Shown here: piece by piece, positions 6,465 to 11,846 of the stretch
How the letters are laid out: each line of letters begins with the position of its first letter
How positions within the stretch are numbered: position 1 is the stretch's first letter
Assembly: GCA_001801495.1 (NCBI GenBank)
Contig: MGXW01000010.1
Location: 1 to 11,846, forward strand
Reading direction: 5' to 3'
Length of the DNA stretch: 11,846 bases
From: Gammaproteobacteria bacterium RIFCSPHIGHO2_12_FULL_37_34
GTDB lineage: Bacteria; Pseudomonadota; Gammaproteobacteria; DSM-16500
The notes under the pieces: model-generated
Databases searched by the model: none
The model's input: the letters and a program-made list of their open reading frames with translations, nothing else
What the model was told of the DNA's origin: nothing
Program-made: the position numbers and the translations under genes

Positions 6465-7184
6465 ATGCGTCAAATTGTATTAGATACTGAAACAACCGGT
6501 ATCAAGGTTGAAGATGGGCATCGTGTAATTGAAATCGGGTGCTTAGAATTAGTGAACCGAAAATTGACTGGCATTCGTTTTCATCATTACATTAATCCCA
6601 AACGAGCAGTAGAAATGGGCGCATTAGCTGTGCATGGCATCACAAATGAATTTTTAAGTAATAAACCAACATTTAATATTATTGCTAATGAATTTATTGA
6701 TTTTGTTTCAGGTGCAGAGTTGATTATTCATAACGCACCTTTTGATGTCTCATTTATTAATTATGAATTAGCACTTATTTCTGGTGAATTTAAAAAACTT
6801 ACTGATTATTGCCCTATTATTGATACATTACCTTTAGCACGTCAATTGCATGTAGGGCAACGCAATAGTTTAGATGCTTTATGTAAACGTTATGGTATTG
6901 ATCATTCAAAACGAGATTTTCATGGCGCTTTATTAGATGCCTATTTGTTAGCCCAAGTTTATTTAGCGATGACAGGTGGGCAAGGAAGTTTTTTTGACTC
7001 ATTGTCAGAAGATGTAACAAATGATCATTTACACAGTTCTCAAGTTAGAACAGCAGAATCTATCCAACAATATTCCTTGACTGTTTTGCAAGCAAATTCA
7101 GAAGAGGTTGCAGAGCATGAACACTATTTACAACAAATGAGACAACACGGAAAATGTTTATGGCTAGACGTTTCAAAAAAATAA
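6465..7184 (+). CDS. dnaQ: DNA polymerase III epsilon subunit (3'-5' proofreading exonuclease)
   Basis: Epsilon edits replication errors as part of the Pol III core. The 239 residues contain the DEDDh exonuclease motifs: Exo I DTETTG (D7, E9), Exo II HNAPFDVSF (D94), and Exo III-epsilon HGALLDAY (H153, D158). A C-terminal tail beyond residue 185 is the expected site for binding the alpha subunit. Two adjacent ATG codons, 6462 and 6465, are possible; AAGGA at 6454-6458 gives a 6-base spacing to 6465 and only 3 to 6462, so I use 6465 (MRQIVLDTETTG). Choosing 6462 would overlap the rnhA stop by one base. It is the last gene of the methyltransferase-rnhA-dnaQ operon. No terminator is visible before the tRNA-Ser. 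Confidence 0.97.
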   Translation: MRQIVLDTETTGIKVEDGHRVIEIGCLELVNRKLTGIRFHHYINPKRAVEMGALAVHGITNEFLSNKPTFNIIANEFIDFVSGAELIIHNAPFDVSFINYELALISGEFKKLTDYCPIIDTLPLARQLHVGQRNSLDALCKRYGIDHSKRDFHGALLDAYLLAQVYLAMTGGQGSFFDSLSEDVTNDHLHSSQVRTAESIQQYSLTVLQANSEEVAEHEHYLQQMRQHGKCLWLDVSKK

Positions 7185-7200
7185 CGTTAATATCCGTAGC

Positions 7201-7228
7201 TTACGAATGAAGCACGTACTATTATAAC
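7201..7228 (+). promoter_or_regulatory. Weak candidate promoter for tRNA-Ser
   Basis: TTACGA (7201-7206) and TATAAC (7223-7228) are 16 bases apart, upstream of the mature tRNA start at 7242. An overlapping TATTAT (7220-7225) could serve instead. Boxes are poor, and read-through from dnaQ is also possible. Confidence 0.25.
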
Positions 7229-7241
7229 AACTAACAGGCGA

Positions 7242-7330
<89 letters not shown>

Positions 7331-7333
7331 GAA

Positions 7334-7348
7334 CCTCTCACATTGAGG
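7334..7348 (+). promoter_or_regulatory. Hairpin covering the ribosome binding site of the response regulator
   Basis: CCTC (7334-7337) can pair with GAGG (7345-7348); alternatively CTCA (7337-7340) pairs with TGAG (7344-7347). Both would hide GAGGA, the Shine-Dalgarno sequence 7 bases before the TTG start. The stem is only 4 bp, so the effect is uncertain. Confidence 0.3.
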
Positions 7349-7356
7349 ACATAGCT

Positions 7357-8010
7357 TTGATAAAAGTTTTATTAGTCGATGATCATGAATTAGTACGCAT
7401 GGGGATAAAACGCCTGTTGCAAGATGTACAAAATTTAAAAGTAGTTGGCGAAGTAAGTACAGGCGAAGAAGCTGTTTTGCTTGCAAAAGAATTACTTCCT
7501 GATGTGGTGGTTATGGATGTTAATATGCCTGGTATTGGTGGTTTAGAAGCCACTCGAAAAATGATACGGCATAATCCAGACATAAAAATTTTGGCATTAA
7601 CGATATATGAGGATGAGCCTTATCCTTCACGTTTTTTACAAGCGGGTGCATCTGGTTACATCACGAAAGGTTGCGACCCTGAAGAAATGATTAGAGCCAT
7701 ACGCACAATTTATTCTGGCCAACGTTACATTAGCCCTGAAATCGCCCAACAAATTGCGATTAAGCGTTTTACCCAAGGCGAAGAATCGCCGCTTGATATT
7801 TTATCTGAGCGTGAATTGCAAATCATGTTAATGATTACTCAAGGTCAGAAAGTGCAAGATATTTCAAAAAAATTATGTTTAAGCCCAAAGACAGTCAATA
7901 GCTATCGTTATCGCATATTTGATAAACTTGGAATTAATAGTGATGTGGAATTAACCTTGTTGGCTATGCGACTTGGTATGCTTGAAGGTGCGAAGACTGA
8001 AGCGGAATGA
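7357..8010 (+). CDS. uvrY: GacA/UvrY/LetA-family two-component response regulator
   Basis: This 217-residue protein is a receiver-LuxR regulator of the type that switches on small RNAs antagonising CsrA/RsmA (LetA in Legionella, GacA in Pseudomonas, UvrY in E. coli). The receiver domain (1 to about 120) shows the acidic pair in LLVDDHELVRMG, phospho-acceptor D54 in VVVMDVNMP, the conserved T in LALTIY and the lysine in SGYITKG. The LuxR-type helix-turn-helix (about 148-205) has LSERELQIM and SPKTVNSYRYRIFDKLGI. The partner would be a BarA/GacS/LetS hybrid kinase, not in this window. The start is TTG at 7357, with GAGGA 7 bases upstream; longer in-frame versions would run into the tRNA-Ser. 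uvrC follows after 17 bases, the common gacA-uvrC pairing. Confidence 0.93.
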   Translation: MIKVLLVDDHELVRMGIKRLLQDVQNLKVVGEVSTGEEAVLLAKELLPDVVVMDVNMPGIGGLEATRKMIRHNPDIKILALTIYEDEPYPSRFLQAGASGYITKGCDPEEMIRAIRTIYSGQRYISPEIAQQIAIKRFTQGEESPLDILSERELQIMLMITQGQKVQDISKKLCLSPKTVNSYRYRIFDKLGINSDVELTLLAMRLGMLEGAKTEAE

Positions 8011-8027
8011 TATAATTAATACATCGT

Positions 8028-9845
8028 ATGCATCATAATATCAACGTTTTTTTAGCCCATCTTCCGCATCATCCTGGCGTTTATCAATTGTTAGGTGAAA
8101 ACAGAGAAATATTATACGTTGGCAAAGCAAAAAATTTGCGAAAACGTATTACAAGCTATTTCAGCAAGCAAATCAATGATCCCAAAACGCGCGCACTTGT
8201 TGCTCATATCAAAGATATCGATATCACTATTACCAATAGTGAAAACGAAGCCGTTTTACTTGAGTGTAATTTAATTAAAAAGCATCAACCGCGATATAAC
8301 ATTTTACTGCGGGACGATAAAAGCTATCCTTATATTATGATGAGCGATCATCCTTTTCCGCGTATTGATCTCTATCGGGGTATTCGTAAAAAACTTGGAA
8401 AGTATTTTGGTCCTTATCCGAATGCATTTGCAGCAAGAGAAACAATTGATCTTCTACAAAAATTGTTTCGCATACGCACTTGTACAGATGGTTATTTTAA
8501 AGCACGAAGCCGTCCTTGTTTACTATATCAAATTGGACGATGCACAGGTCCTTGCGTTCATTATATATCTGAAGAAGATTATGCTCGTTGTATACATCTT
8601 GCGACTTTATTTTTGCAAGGTAAAAGTGATCAAGTCATAACAGAATTACAAAACAAAATGGAATCAGCTTCTTGTCAGTTAGATTTTGAATCAGCCGCTC
8701 ATATTCGAGATCAAATTGCACGATTACGCCAAATACAAGAGCGGCAGCATGTACATGTAAGAACCGGTGATGTTGATATTCTTGGTTATGCAATGGATGC
8801 AGGCATTGTTTGCCTCCAATTGCATTCTATTAGAGGAGGACAATTGTTAGGGAGTCGCTCTTATTTTCCACATATTCCAATTCATTTTTCAGCGGAGGAA
8901 ATTATTTCAGCATTTTTGGCGCAACATTATTTGAACGAGGTTTGTGATATTCCTAAGCAGATTATCTTAGATCGGGTGATACCAGATATTGCTTTGTTAG
9001 AAAATGTATTAAGTAAGCAATCAACCCATCCTGTTTCGTTAACAAAAGCGGTAAGAGGAGAAAGAAAAAAATGGCTTATGATGGCGAACACTAGCGCGCG
9101 CCAATCTTTAATTGCCCATCTATTTCATAAAACCAATATGCATGAACGGATGGTGGCGTTGCAACAAGTGCTTGGTTTATCGACCTTACCACGCAGAATA
9201 GAATGTTTTGATGTTAGTCATAGTATGGGGGAGGCAACGGTTGCTTCCTGCATTGTGTTTGATGAGAATGGGCCCATGAAGCAAGCCTATCGTCGTTTTA
9301 ACATTAAAAACATTACTGCAGGGGATGATGTAGCTGCTATGCGACAAGTTTTGCTTAGGCGGTTTAAATCTTTAAAGCAGAACGAATCGCAACCACCCGA
9401 TGTTGTGCTCATTGATGGTGGTATCACGCAATTAAAAGCAGCAGAAGGTGTGATGGAAACAGTAGGTATGAAAGATATCTTATTAGTCGGTGTCTCCAAA
9501 GGTTTGGCGCGCAAACCAGGGCTAGAAACGATACATTTATTAGGTCGCAAACCCATGCGTTTGCAGGCTGATTCCCTAGCCTTGCATGTTATCCAACAAA
9601 TTCGTGACGAGGCTCATCGTTTTGCGATTGTAGGCCATAGGCATCGTCGCGATAAAACAAGACGACAATCCGTACTAGAAGAAATACCAGGAATAGGTGC
9701 AAAACGGCGTCGTGAATTATTGCGTTATTTTGGTGGTATTCAAGGCGTTGCTCATGCTAGTCTTGAAGAACTAATAAAAGTTCCTGGTATTTATCAATCT
9801 CTAGCGGAACGGATATTTGCGGCATTACATGACACGACGATATGA
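8028..9845 (+). CDS. uvrC: Excinuclease ABC subunit C
   Basis: UvrC makes both incisions around a DNA lesion during nucleotide excision repair with UvrA and UvrB. The 605 residues contain, in order, the GIY-YIG nuclease for the 3' cut (PGVYQLL and ILYVGKAKNLRKRI, residues about 16-41, with the conserved glutamate E79 in EAVLLE), four cysteines (152, 164, 172, 176) spaced as the Fe-S ligands of E. coli UvrC, the UVR motif that binds UvrB (about 201-238), the RNase H-like 5' nuclease (ECFDVSHSMG and VVLIDGG), and tandem helix-hairpin-helix motifs (IPGIGAKRRRELL and VPGIYQSLAERI). Length is normal. No clear ribosome site precedes the ATG, but an in-frame TAA at 8013 rules out an earlier start. 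Translation may depend on the upstream regulator gene. Confidence 0.97.
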   Translation: MHHNINVFLAHLPHHPGVYQLLGENREILYVGKAKNLRKRITSYFSKQINDPKTRALVAHIKDIDITITNSENEAVLLECNLIKKHQPRYNILLRDDKSYPYIMMSDHPFPRIDLYRGIRKKLGKYFGPYPNAFAARETIDLLQKLFRIRTCTDGYFKARSRPCLLYQIGRCTGPCVHYISEEDYARCIHLATLFLQGKSDQVITELQNKMESASCQLDFESAAHIRDQIARLRQIQERQHVHVRTGDVDILGYAMDAGIVCLQLHSIRGGQLLGSRSYFPHIPIHFSAEEIISAFLAQHYLNEVCDIPKQIILDRVIPDIALLENVLSKQSTHPVSLTKAVRGERKKWLMMANTSARQSLIAHLFHKTNMHERMVALQQVLGLSTLPRRIECFDVSHSMGEATVASCIVFDENGPMKQAYRRFNIKNITAGDDVAAMRQVLLRRFKSLKQNESQPPDVVLIDGGITQLKAAEGVMETVGMKDILLVGVSKGLARKPGLETIHLLGRKPMRLQADSLALHVIQQIRDEAHRFAIVGHRHRRDKTRRQSVLEEIPGIGAKRRRELLRYFGGIQGVAHASLEELIKVPGIYQSLAERIFAALHDTTI

Positions 9846-9849
9846 GCAA

Positions 9850-10452
9850 ATGTTTAATTGGCCCAATCTATTGACGTTGGCAAGAATTTCAGTAGTCCCA
9901 TTATTAGTTGTTTTTTATTACCTGCCGTATTGGTGGGCACATCCGCTTGCCGCCATATTTTTTATGATTGCATCGATTACAGATTGGTTAGATGGGTATC
10001 TCGCTCGCTATTTAAAGCAATCGACAAAACTAGGTGCTTTTTTAGATCCTGTTGCTGATAAATTAATGGTTTCTATTGCTCTTATATTAATTGTTGCCGA
10101 ACCTACGTTCCAATTTGTAAGTGTACCATCTTCGGTGTTAACTATTCCTGCTCCCGTTATCACTATTCCGGCCGCGGTTATTGTGGCGAGAGAAATCATT
10201 GTCTCTGCTCTACGCGAATGGATGGCTGAAATTGGTCAGCGCGCAAGTGTTGCCGTGACCAACATGGGTAAGATTAAAACAGCGGTACAAATGACCGCTT
10301 TGGTTGTGTTGTTGTATTGTGATAGTAGTACCCCAGCTTTTTTGGTGTTTGTAGGATATTTATTTCTATATATTGCTGCTGTGCTTACCATTTGGTCCAT
10401 GTTGATTTATCTTAAAGCTGCATGGATTCAGCTTCTAGCGGATGTGGATTGA
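9850..10452 (+). CDS. pgsA: CDP-diacylglycerol-glycerol-3-phosphate 3-phosphatidyltransferase
   Basis: PgsA makes phosphatidylglycerol phosphate from CDP-diacylglycerol and glycerol-3-phosphate in the inner membrane. The 200-residue protein has several membrane helices and the full CDP-alcohol phosphotransferase signature: D45, D48-G49, A52-R53, G62, D66 and D70. The later motifs AREIIVSALREWMAE and GKIKTAVQM are also as in E. coli PgsA. The start MFNWPNLLTLARI at 9850 matches the family; an in-frame ATG at 9817 lies inside uvrC. Only 4 bases separate the uvrC stop from this ATG, so the two are coupled. Residues 91-111 carry a triple heptad repeat not expected from the E. coli protein. No clear terminator is seen in 10453-10543. 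Confidence 0.96.
   Translation: MFNWPNLLTLARISVVPLLVVFYYLPYWWAHPLAAIFFMIASITDWLDGYLARYLKQSTKLGAFLDPVADKLMVSIALILIVAEPTFQFVSVPSSVLTIPAPVITIPAAVIVAREIIVSALREWMAEIGQRASVAVTNMGKIKTAVQMTALVVLLYCDSSTPAFLVFVGYLFLYIAAVLTIWSMLIYLKAAWIQLLADVD
10120..10182 (+). repeat. Three tandem 21-bp repeats inside pgsA
   Basis: Three successive in-frame 21-base units encode SVPSSVL, TIPAPVI and TIPAAVI, fitting [ST]-[VI]-P-[AS]-x-V-[LI]. The second and third DNA units agree in 16 of 21 positions; the first is more diverged. Only the last aligns with the E. coli segment TLPAATMI, so the others look like an expansion in a loop or helix end. Confidence 0.65.
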
Positions 10453-10543
10453 TCTCTTGTTGAGAATAGCCTAGGTTATACTTTTTCGGGGCCTTCCTTA
10501 TACTGAACTTTGGCCATTTTGACCGCCCATACGCAATTTTCCT

Positions 10544-10858
10544 TTAAGCAGCATCTTGTACATCGATTTTTAATTTCAATCCGTCGCGATTAACTAAATC
10601 TTGCAAACATAACCTTACAAATTGTTTGGGAGAATATCTCAGCTTTTTGGCAAATTCTGCCGCTGCTTTTGGACTGATCGCTCGCCGACCATGCTCAATA
10701 TCACATAAGTATTGTCTAGACACACCTAATAGTTCAGCAAATTCAACTTGGGACATTTCTTCACCTTGACGAATTGCTGTTAATAAGCTTGGTAACGTCA
10801 GTTTACCTGCCAATTTTTCCAGAAATTTTATCGCTTCACTTTTTCTCTTAATAGTCAT
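10544..10858 (-). CDS. XRE-family helix-turn-helix antitoxin (HigA-like)
   Basis: This 104-residue protein has an XRE/Cro-type helix-turn-helix at about residues 26-82, with MSQVEFAELLGVSRQYLCDI as the DNA-binding core and SPKAAAEFAKKL following. It is predicted to neutralise the adjacent toxin and repress the operon. The start at 10858 (MTIKRKSEAIKFLEK) has GGAGG 9 bases upstream; an in-frame start at 10891 would overlap the toxin gene further and lacks a ribosome site. The first codons overlap the toxin gene's end by 11 bases, a typical toxin-antitoxin arrangement. Toxin-first order is the HigBA layout. The module is transcribed against pgsA and the tRNA cluster, and lies where E. coli has nothing between pgsA and glyW, so acquisition by transfer is likely. 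Confidence 0.88.
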   Translation of the reverse strand: MTIKRKSEAIKFLEKLAGKLTLPSLLTAIRQGEEMSQVEFAELLGVSRQYLCDIEHGRRAISPKAAAEFAKKLRYSPKQFVRLCLQDLVNRDGLKLKIDVQDAA

Positions 10859-11132
10859 GTTTACTAACCTCCAGGATCTTAACAATTTCAATTTTGCCTT
10901 CCTGATCTATTATGTAGATAGCTCGATAAGCCTTGCTTAACCGAATTGATCTTTGTCCTGTTCTGTTTCCTTTCAATGGCTCATCATGGTAACCAGATAT
11001 TTTCTTCACTTCACTTAATCCGGTATCTTCAACATCATCAATCCATGATTGTAATTTGCGCACAATATGTAAGGGCATTTTTAATAAAGCTCGCTTTGCC
11101 GGTTTTGTTAATATAACTTTAAAAATATCCAA
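10848..11132 (-). CDS. RelE/HigB-family type II toxin
   Basis: The 94-residue protein has the length and layout of RelE/ParE-superfamily toxins: an N-terminal strand (FKVILTKPAKRALLKMP) leading into helices, the family signature PLKGNRTGQRSIRLSKAYR at about 52-70, and a C-terminal HDY. Most members with the HigB-like order cleave mRNA on the ribosome, though ParE-like gyrase poisoning cannot be excluded. The start is TTG, with AAGGA 7 bases upstream. The gene is followed by its HTH antitoxin with an 11-base overlap, supporting cotranslation. It is preceded by a strong autoregulated-looking promoter at 11156-11184. The reading frame is intact, so the module may be active. Confidence 0.88.
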   Translation of the reverse strand: MDIFKVILTKPAKRALLKMPLHIVRKLQSWIDDVEDTGLSEVKKISGYHDEPLKGNRTGQRSIRLSKAYRAIYIIDQEGKIEIVKILEVSKHDY

Positions 11133-11155
11133 ACTTATTTCCTTTTATTAAGTTA

Positions 11156-11184
11156 ATTGTACCCTATATTAGGGTACATATCAA
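11156..11184 (-). promoter_or_regulatory. Promoter of the toxin-antitoxin operon
   Basis: On the minus strand TTGATA (11184-11179) and TACAAT (11161-11156) are separated by exactly 17 bases, each one or two mismatches from the sigma70 consensus. It is followed by an AT-rich leader and AAGGA before the TTG start. The spacer is occupied by a palindrome. Confidence 0.75.
11158..11178. promoter_or_regulatory. Operator palindrome of the toxin-antitoxin operon
   Basis: TGTACCCTA (11158-11166) and TAGGGTACA (11170-11178) are perfect 9-bp inverted repeats around TAT. The site covers the whole promoter spacer and part of the -10 box, so a bound antitoxin dimer would block RNA polymerase. Autoregulation by HTH antitoxins is established; binding to this site is inference. 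Confidence 0.75.
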
Positions 11185-11257
11185 ATAAAACATGTTCAAT
11201 TATAAGTAACTAATTTAAGGACCAAATCTCACCTATTGAGCCTAAAGAGCGAGGAGG

Positions 11258-11279
11258 ATGTCAGTTAAATGTCAATTAA
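11258..11279 (+). repeat. Short imperfect tandem repeat (2 x 11 bp)
   Basis: ATGTCAGTTAA (11258-11268) is followed directly by ATGTCAATTAA (11269-11279), differing at one base. It lies in the non-coding stretch between the toxin-antitoxin promoter and the tRNA cluster. I see nothing else convincing in 11185-11323. Confidence 0.5.
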
Positions 11280-11323
11280 TGTGATCTCTGATTCCGCTGT
11301 TCGAACCCATTTATTCTTACTTT

Positions 11324-11485
11324 TCATTGTAAATCATACTCAATTTTTGCTGTCATTTTTTCCATATCCAAATGAAATGCGCCGAATCGATTAATATGCT
11401 CCTTAGACAATACTGAATTATTTCCAGGTGGTATACGCAATGTTTCTATTTTTGTTGCCGCATTGATTGGGAATGGCTGATTCAT
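11324..11485 (-). CDS. Possible small protein of 53 residues, unknown
   Basis: An intact frame from ATG at 11485 encodes MNQPFPINAATKIETLRIPP and continues to KIEYDLQ before TGA. AAGGGG lies 7 bases before the ATG, which supports translation. A longer in-frame version from TTG at 11515 would overlap the tRNA promoter. The composition looks protein-like (NNSVLSKEHINRFGAF), but there is no signal peptide, membrane segment or recognised motif. It is antisense to a 42-residue plus-strand frame. It may be a remnant of the element that brought the toxin-antitoxin module, or a spurious frame. The coding call is uncertain. Confidence 0.35.
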   Translation of the reverse strand: MNQPFPINAATKIETLRIPPGNNSVLSKEHINRFGAFHLDMEKMTAKIEYDLQ

Positions 11486-11496
11486 TCCTAAACCCC

Positions 11497-11524
11497 TTGA
11501 CATACCGTAGTGCAAAGATAAAAT
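11497..11524 (+). promoter_or_regulatory. Promoter of the tRNA-Gly-Cys-Leu cluster
   Basis: A perfect TTGACA (11497-11502) and TAAAAT (11519-11524) are 16 bases apart, with the predicted start near 11531, about 23 bases before mature tRNA-Gly. This gives the tRNA cluster its own transcription, independent of uvrC-pgsA. Confidence 0.7.
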
Positions 11525-11525
11525 G

Positions 11526-11550
11526 ACTCGATATTAGGTGTTCATCGAGT
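11526..11550 (+). promoter_or_regulatory. Hairpin followed by T-run just ahead of tRNA-Gly
   Basis: ACTCGAT (11526-11532) pairs with ATCGAGT (11544-11550), a 7-bp stem with an 11-base loop, then TTTT-like sequence (11550-11553) directly before the tRNA. It lies in the transcribed leader. It could be a processing signal or a weak attenuator, or could end transcription arriving from upstream. Confidence 0.35.
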
Positions 11551-11553
11551 TTT

Positions 11554-11626
<73 letters not shown>

Positions 11627-11723
11627 TGTTTCATTGTGTTGATTTAGCAATAAGTTTGAGTGCTTTTAAGCGAGTCTTTTGTTTCTTGGACTTTTAAGGG
11701 TAAGGCGCGCGCATTTTAAATAT

Positions 11724-11794
11724 GGCTGGGTGGCAGAGTGGTTATGCAGCGGCCTGCAAAGCCGTGGACGCCGGTTCGATCCCGACCCCAGCCT
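11724..11794 (+). tRNA. cysT: tRNA-Cys(GCA)
   Basis: The acceptor stem is GGCTGGG (11724-11730) with CCCAGCC (11787-11793), discriminator T. The anticodon loop CTGCAAA gives GCA, and the T-loop is GTTCGATC. At 71 bases without CCA it matches the short bacterial tRNA-Cys. CCA is not encoded (TTA follows). It lies 97 bases after tRNA-Gly. Confidence 0.97.
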
Positions 11795-11802
11795 TTAGTA
11801 TA

Positions 11803-11846
11803 TTGCCCGGGTGGCGGAACTGGTAGACGCAAGGGACTTAAAATCC
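11803..11846 (+). tRNA. leuZ: tRNA-Leu(UAA), 5' part only
   Basis: GCCCGGG begins the acceptor stem, followed by the Leu-type D-arm GGCGGAACTGGTAGACGC and the anticodon loop CTTAAAA with anticodon TAA. The window ends inside the anticodon stem, so the variable arm, T-arm and 3' end are missing. Identity comes from the anticodon and from the Gly-Cys-Leu order, as in E. coli glyW-cysT-leuZ. It starts 8 bases after tRNA-Cys. Confidence 0.93.

Noticed and set aside
8365..8640. Other long open frames overlapping uvrC, mltD, dnaQ and fadL on either strand.
   Set aside because: They lie in alternative frames of well-identified genes and show no ribosome sites or recognisable domains.
9817..9849. 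Earlier pgsA start overlapping uvrC.
   Set aside because: The family N-terminus matches MFNWPNLLTL at 9850, and the extra residues are only uvrC sequence in another frame.
10859..10891. Earlier start for the HTH antitoxin.
   Set aside because: The start at 10858 has GGAGG at a usable distance, while the earlier one is internal to the toxin gene without a ribosome site.
11296..11310. GTTCGAACCC resembling a tRNA T-loop, which could mark a tRNA fragment or attachment site.
   Set aside because: No T-stem or acceptor partner can be built on either strand, and it does not match the 3' ends of the tRNAs in this window.
11269..11397. 42-codon plus-strand frame (MSINVISDSAV...).
   Set aside because: The ribosome site is 11 bases away, the sequence looks random, and it overlaps the better-supported opposite-strand frame.

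Overview
The window reads as chromosomal DNA of an AT-rich gammaproteobacterium. A member of the Legionellales (Legionella/Coxiella-like) is the best guess. This rests on the gene content (GacA/LetA-type regulator, UvrC, PgsA, MltD with three LysM repeats, FadL-type porin, small secreted Cys proteins), on the base composition and on gene order. The assignment is an inference from family knowledge and was not checked against a database.

Left part (1-5055). A partial minus-strand gene leaves the window at base 1. A 161-bp element with perfect 51-bp inverted arms, flanked by a 7-bp direct repeat, sits directly upstream of that gene's ribosome binding site. Next come a minus-strand thioredoxin-like protein (404-979) and a divergent FadL/OmpP1-type outer-membrane protein (1067-2383). 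Two tandem minus-strand genes for small secreted, cysteine-containing proteins follow; they look like diverged paralogues, and the first overlaps the end of the porin gene tail to tail. MltD-type lytic transglycosylase (3337-4995) is the last minus-strand gene of this part.

Middle part (5251-7330). A YafS-type methyltransferase, rnhA and dnaQ form a tight plus-strand operon with gaps of 3 and 2 bases. Together with mltD this resembles the enterobacterial mltD-gloB-yafS-rnhA-dnaQ neighbourhood, but gloB is absent here. A tRNA-Ser(UGA) gene with an encoded CCA follows.

Right part (7357-11846). A GacA/UvrY/LetA response regulator starts only 26 bases after the tRNA-Ser and is followed by uvrC and pgsA. 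In E. coli this block runs directly into the tRNA genes glyW-cysT-leuZ. The same three tRNAs (Gly-GCC, Cys-GCA, Leu-UAA) are present here, but a minus-strand type II toxin-antitoxin module and a short unassigned stretch lie between pgsA and the tRNAs. The toxin-antitoxin promoter is unusually clear: near-consensus -35 and -10 boxes are 17 bases apart, with a 21-bp palindrome filling the spacer. The tRNA cluster has its own promoter with a perfect TTGACA box. Its last gene is cut by the window end.

Several genes appear to use non-ATG starts (GTG for mltD; TTG for the methyltransferase, the response regulator and the toxin), chosen from Shine-Dalgarno spacing and family N-termini. Most of the window is ordinary housekeeping DNA. 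The parts most worth a second look are the palindromic element, the secreted paralogue pair, the toxin-antitoxin insertion with its operator, the hairpin over the response-regulator ribosome site, and a triple heptad repeat inside pgsA. I did not find a convincing new multi-gene system.
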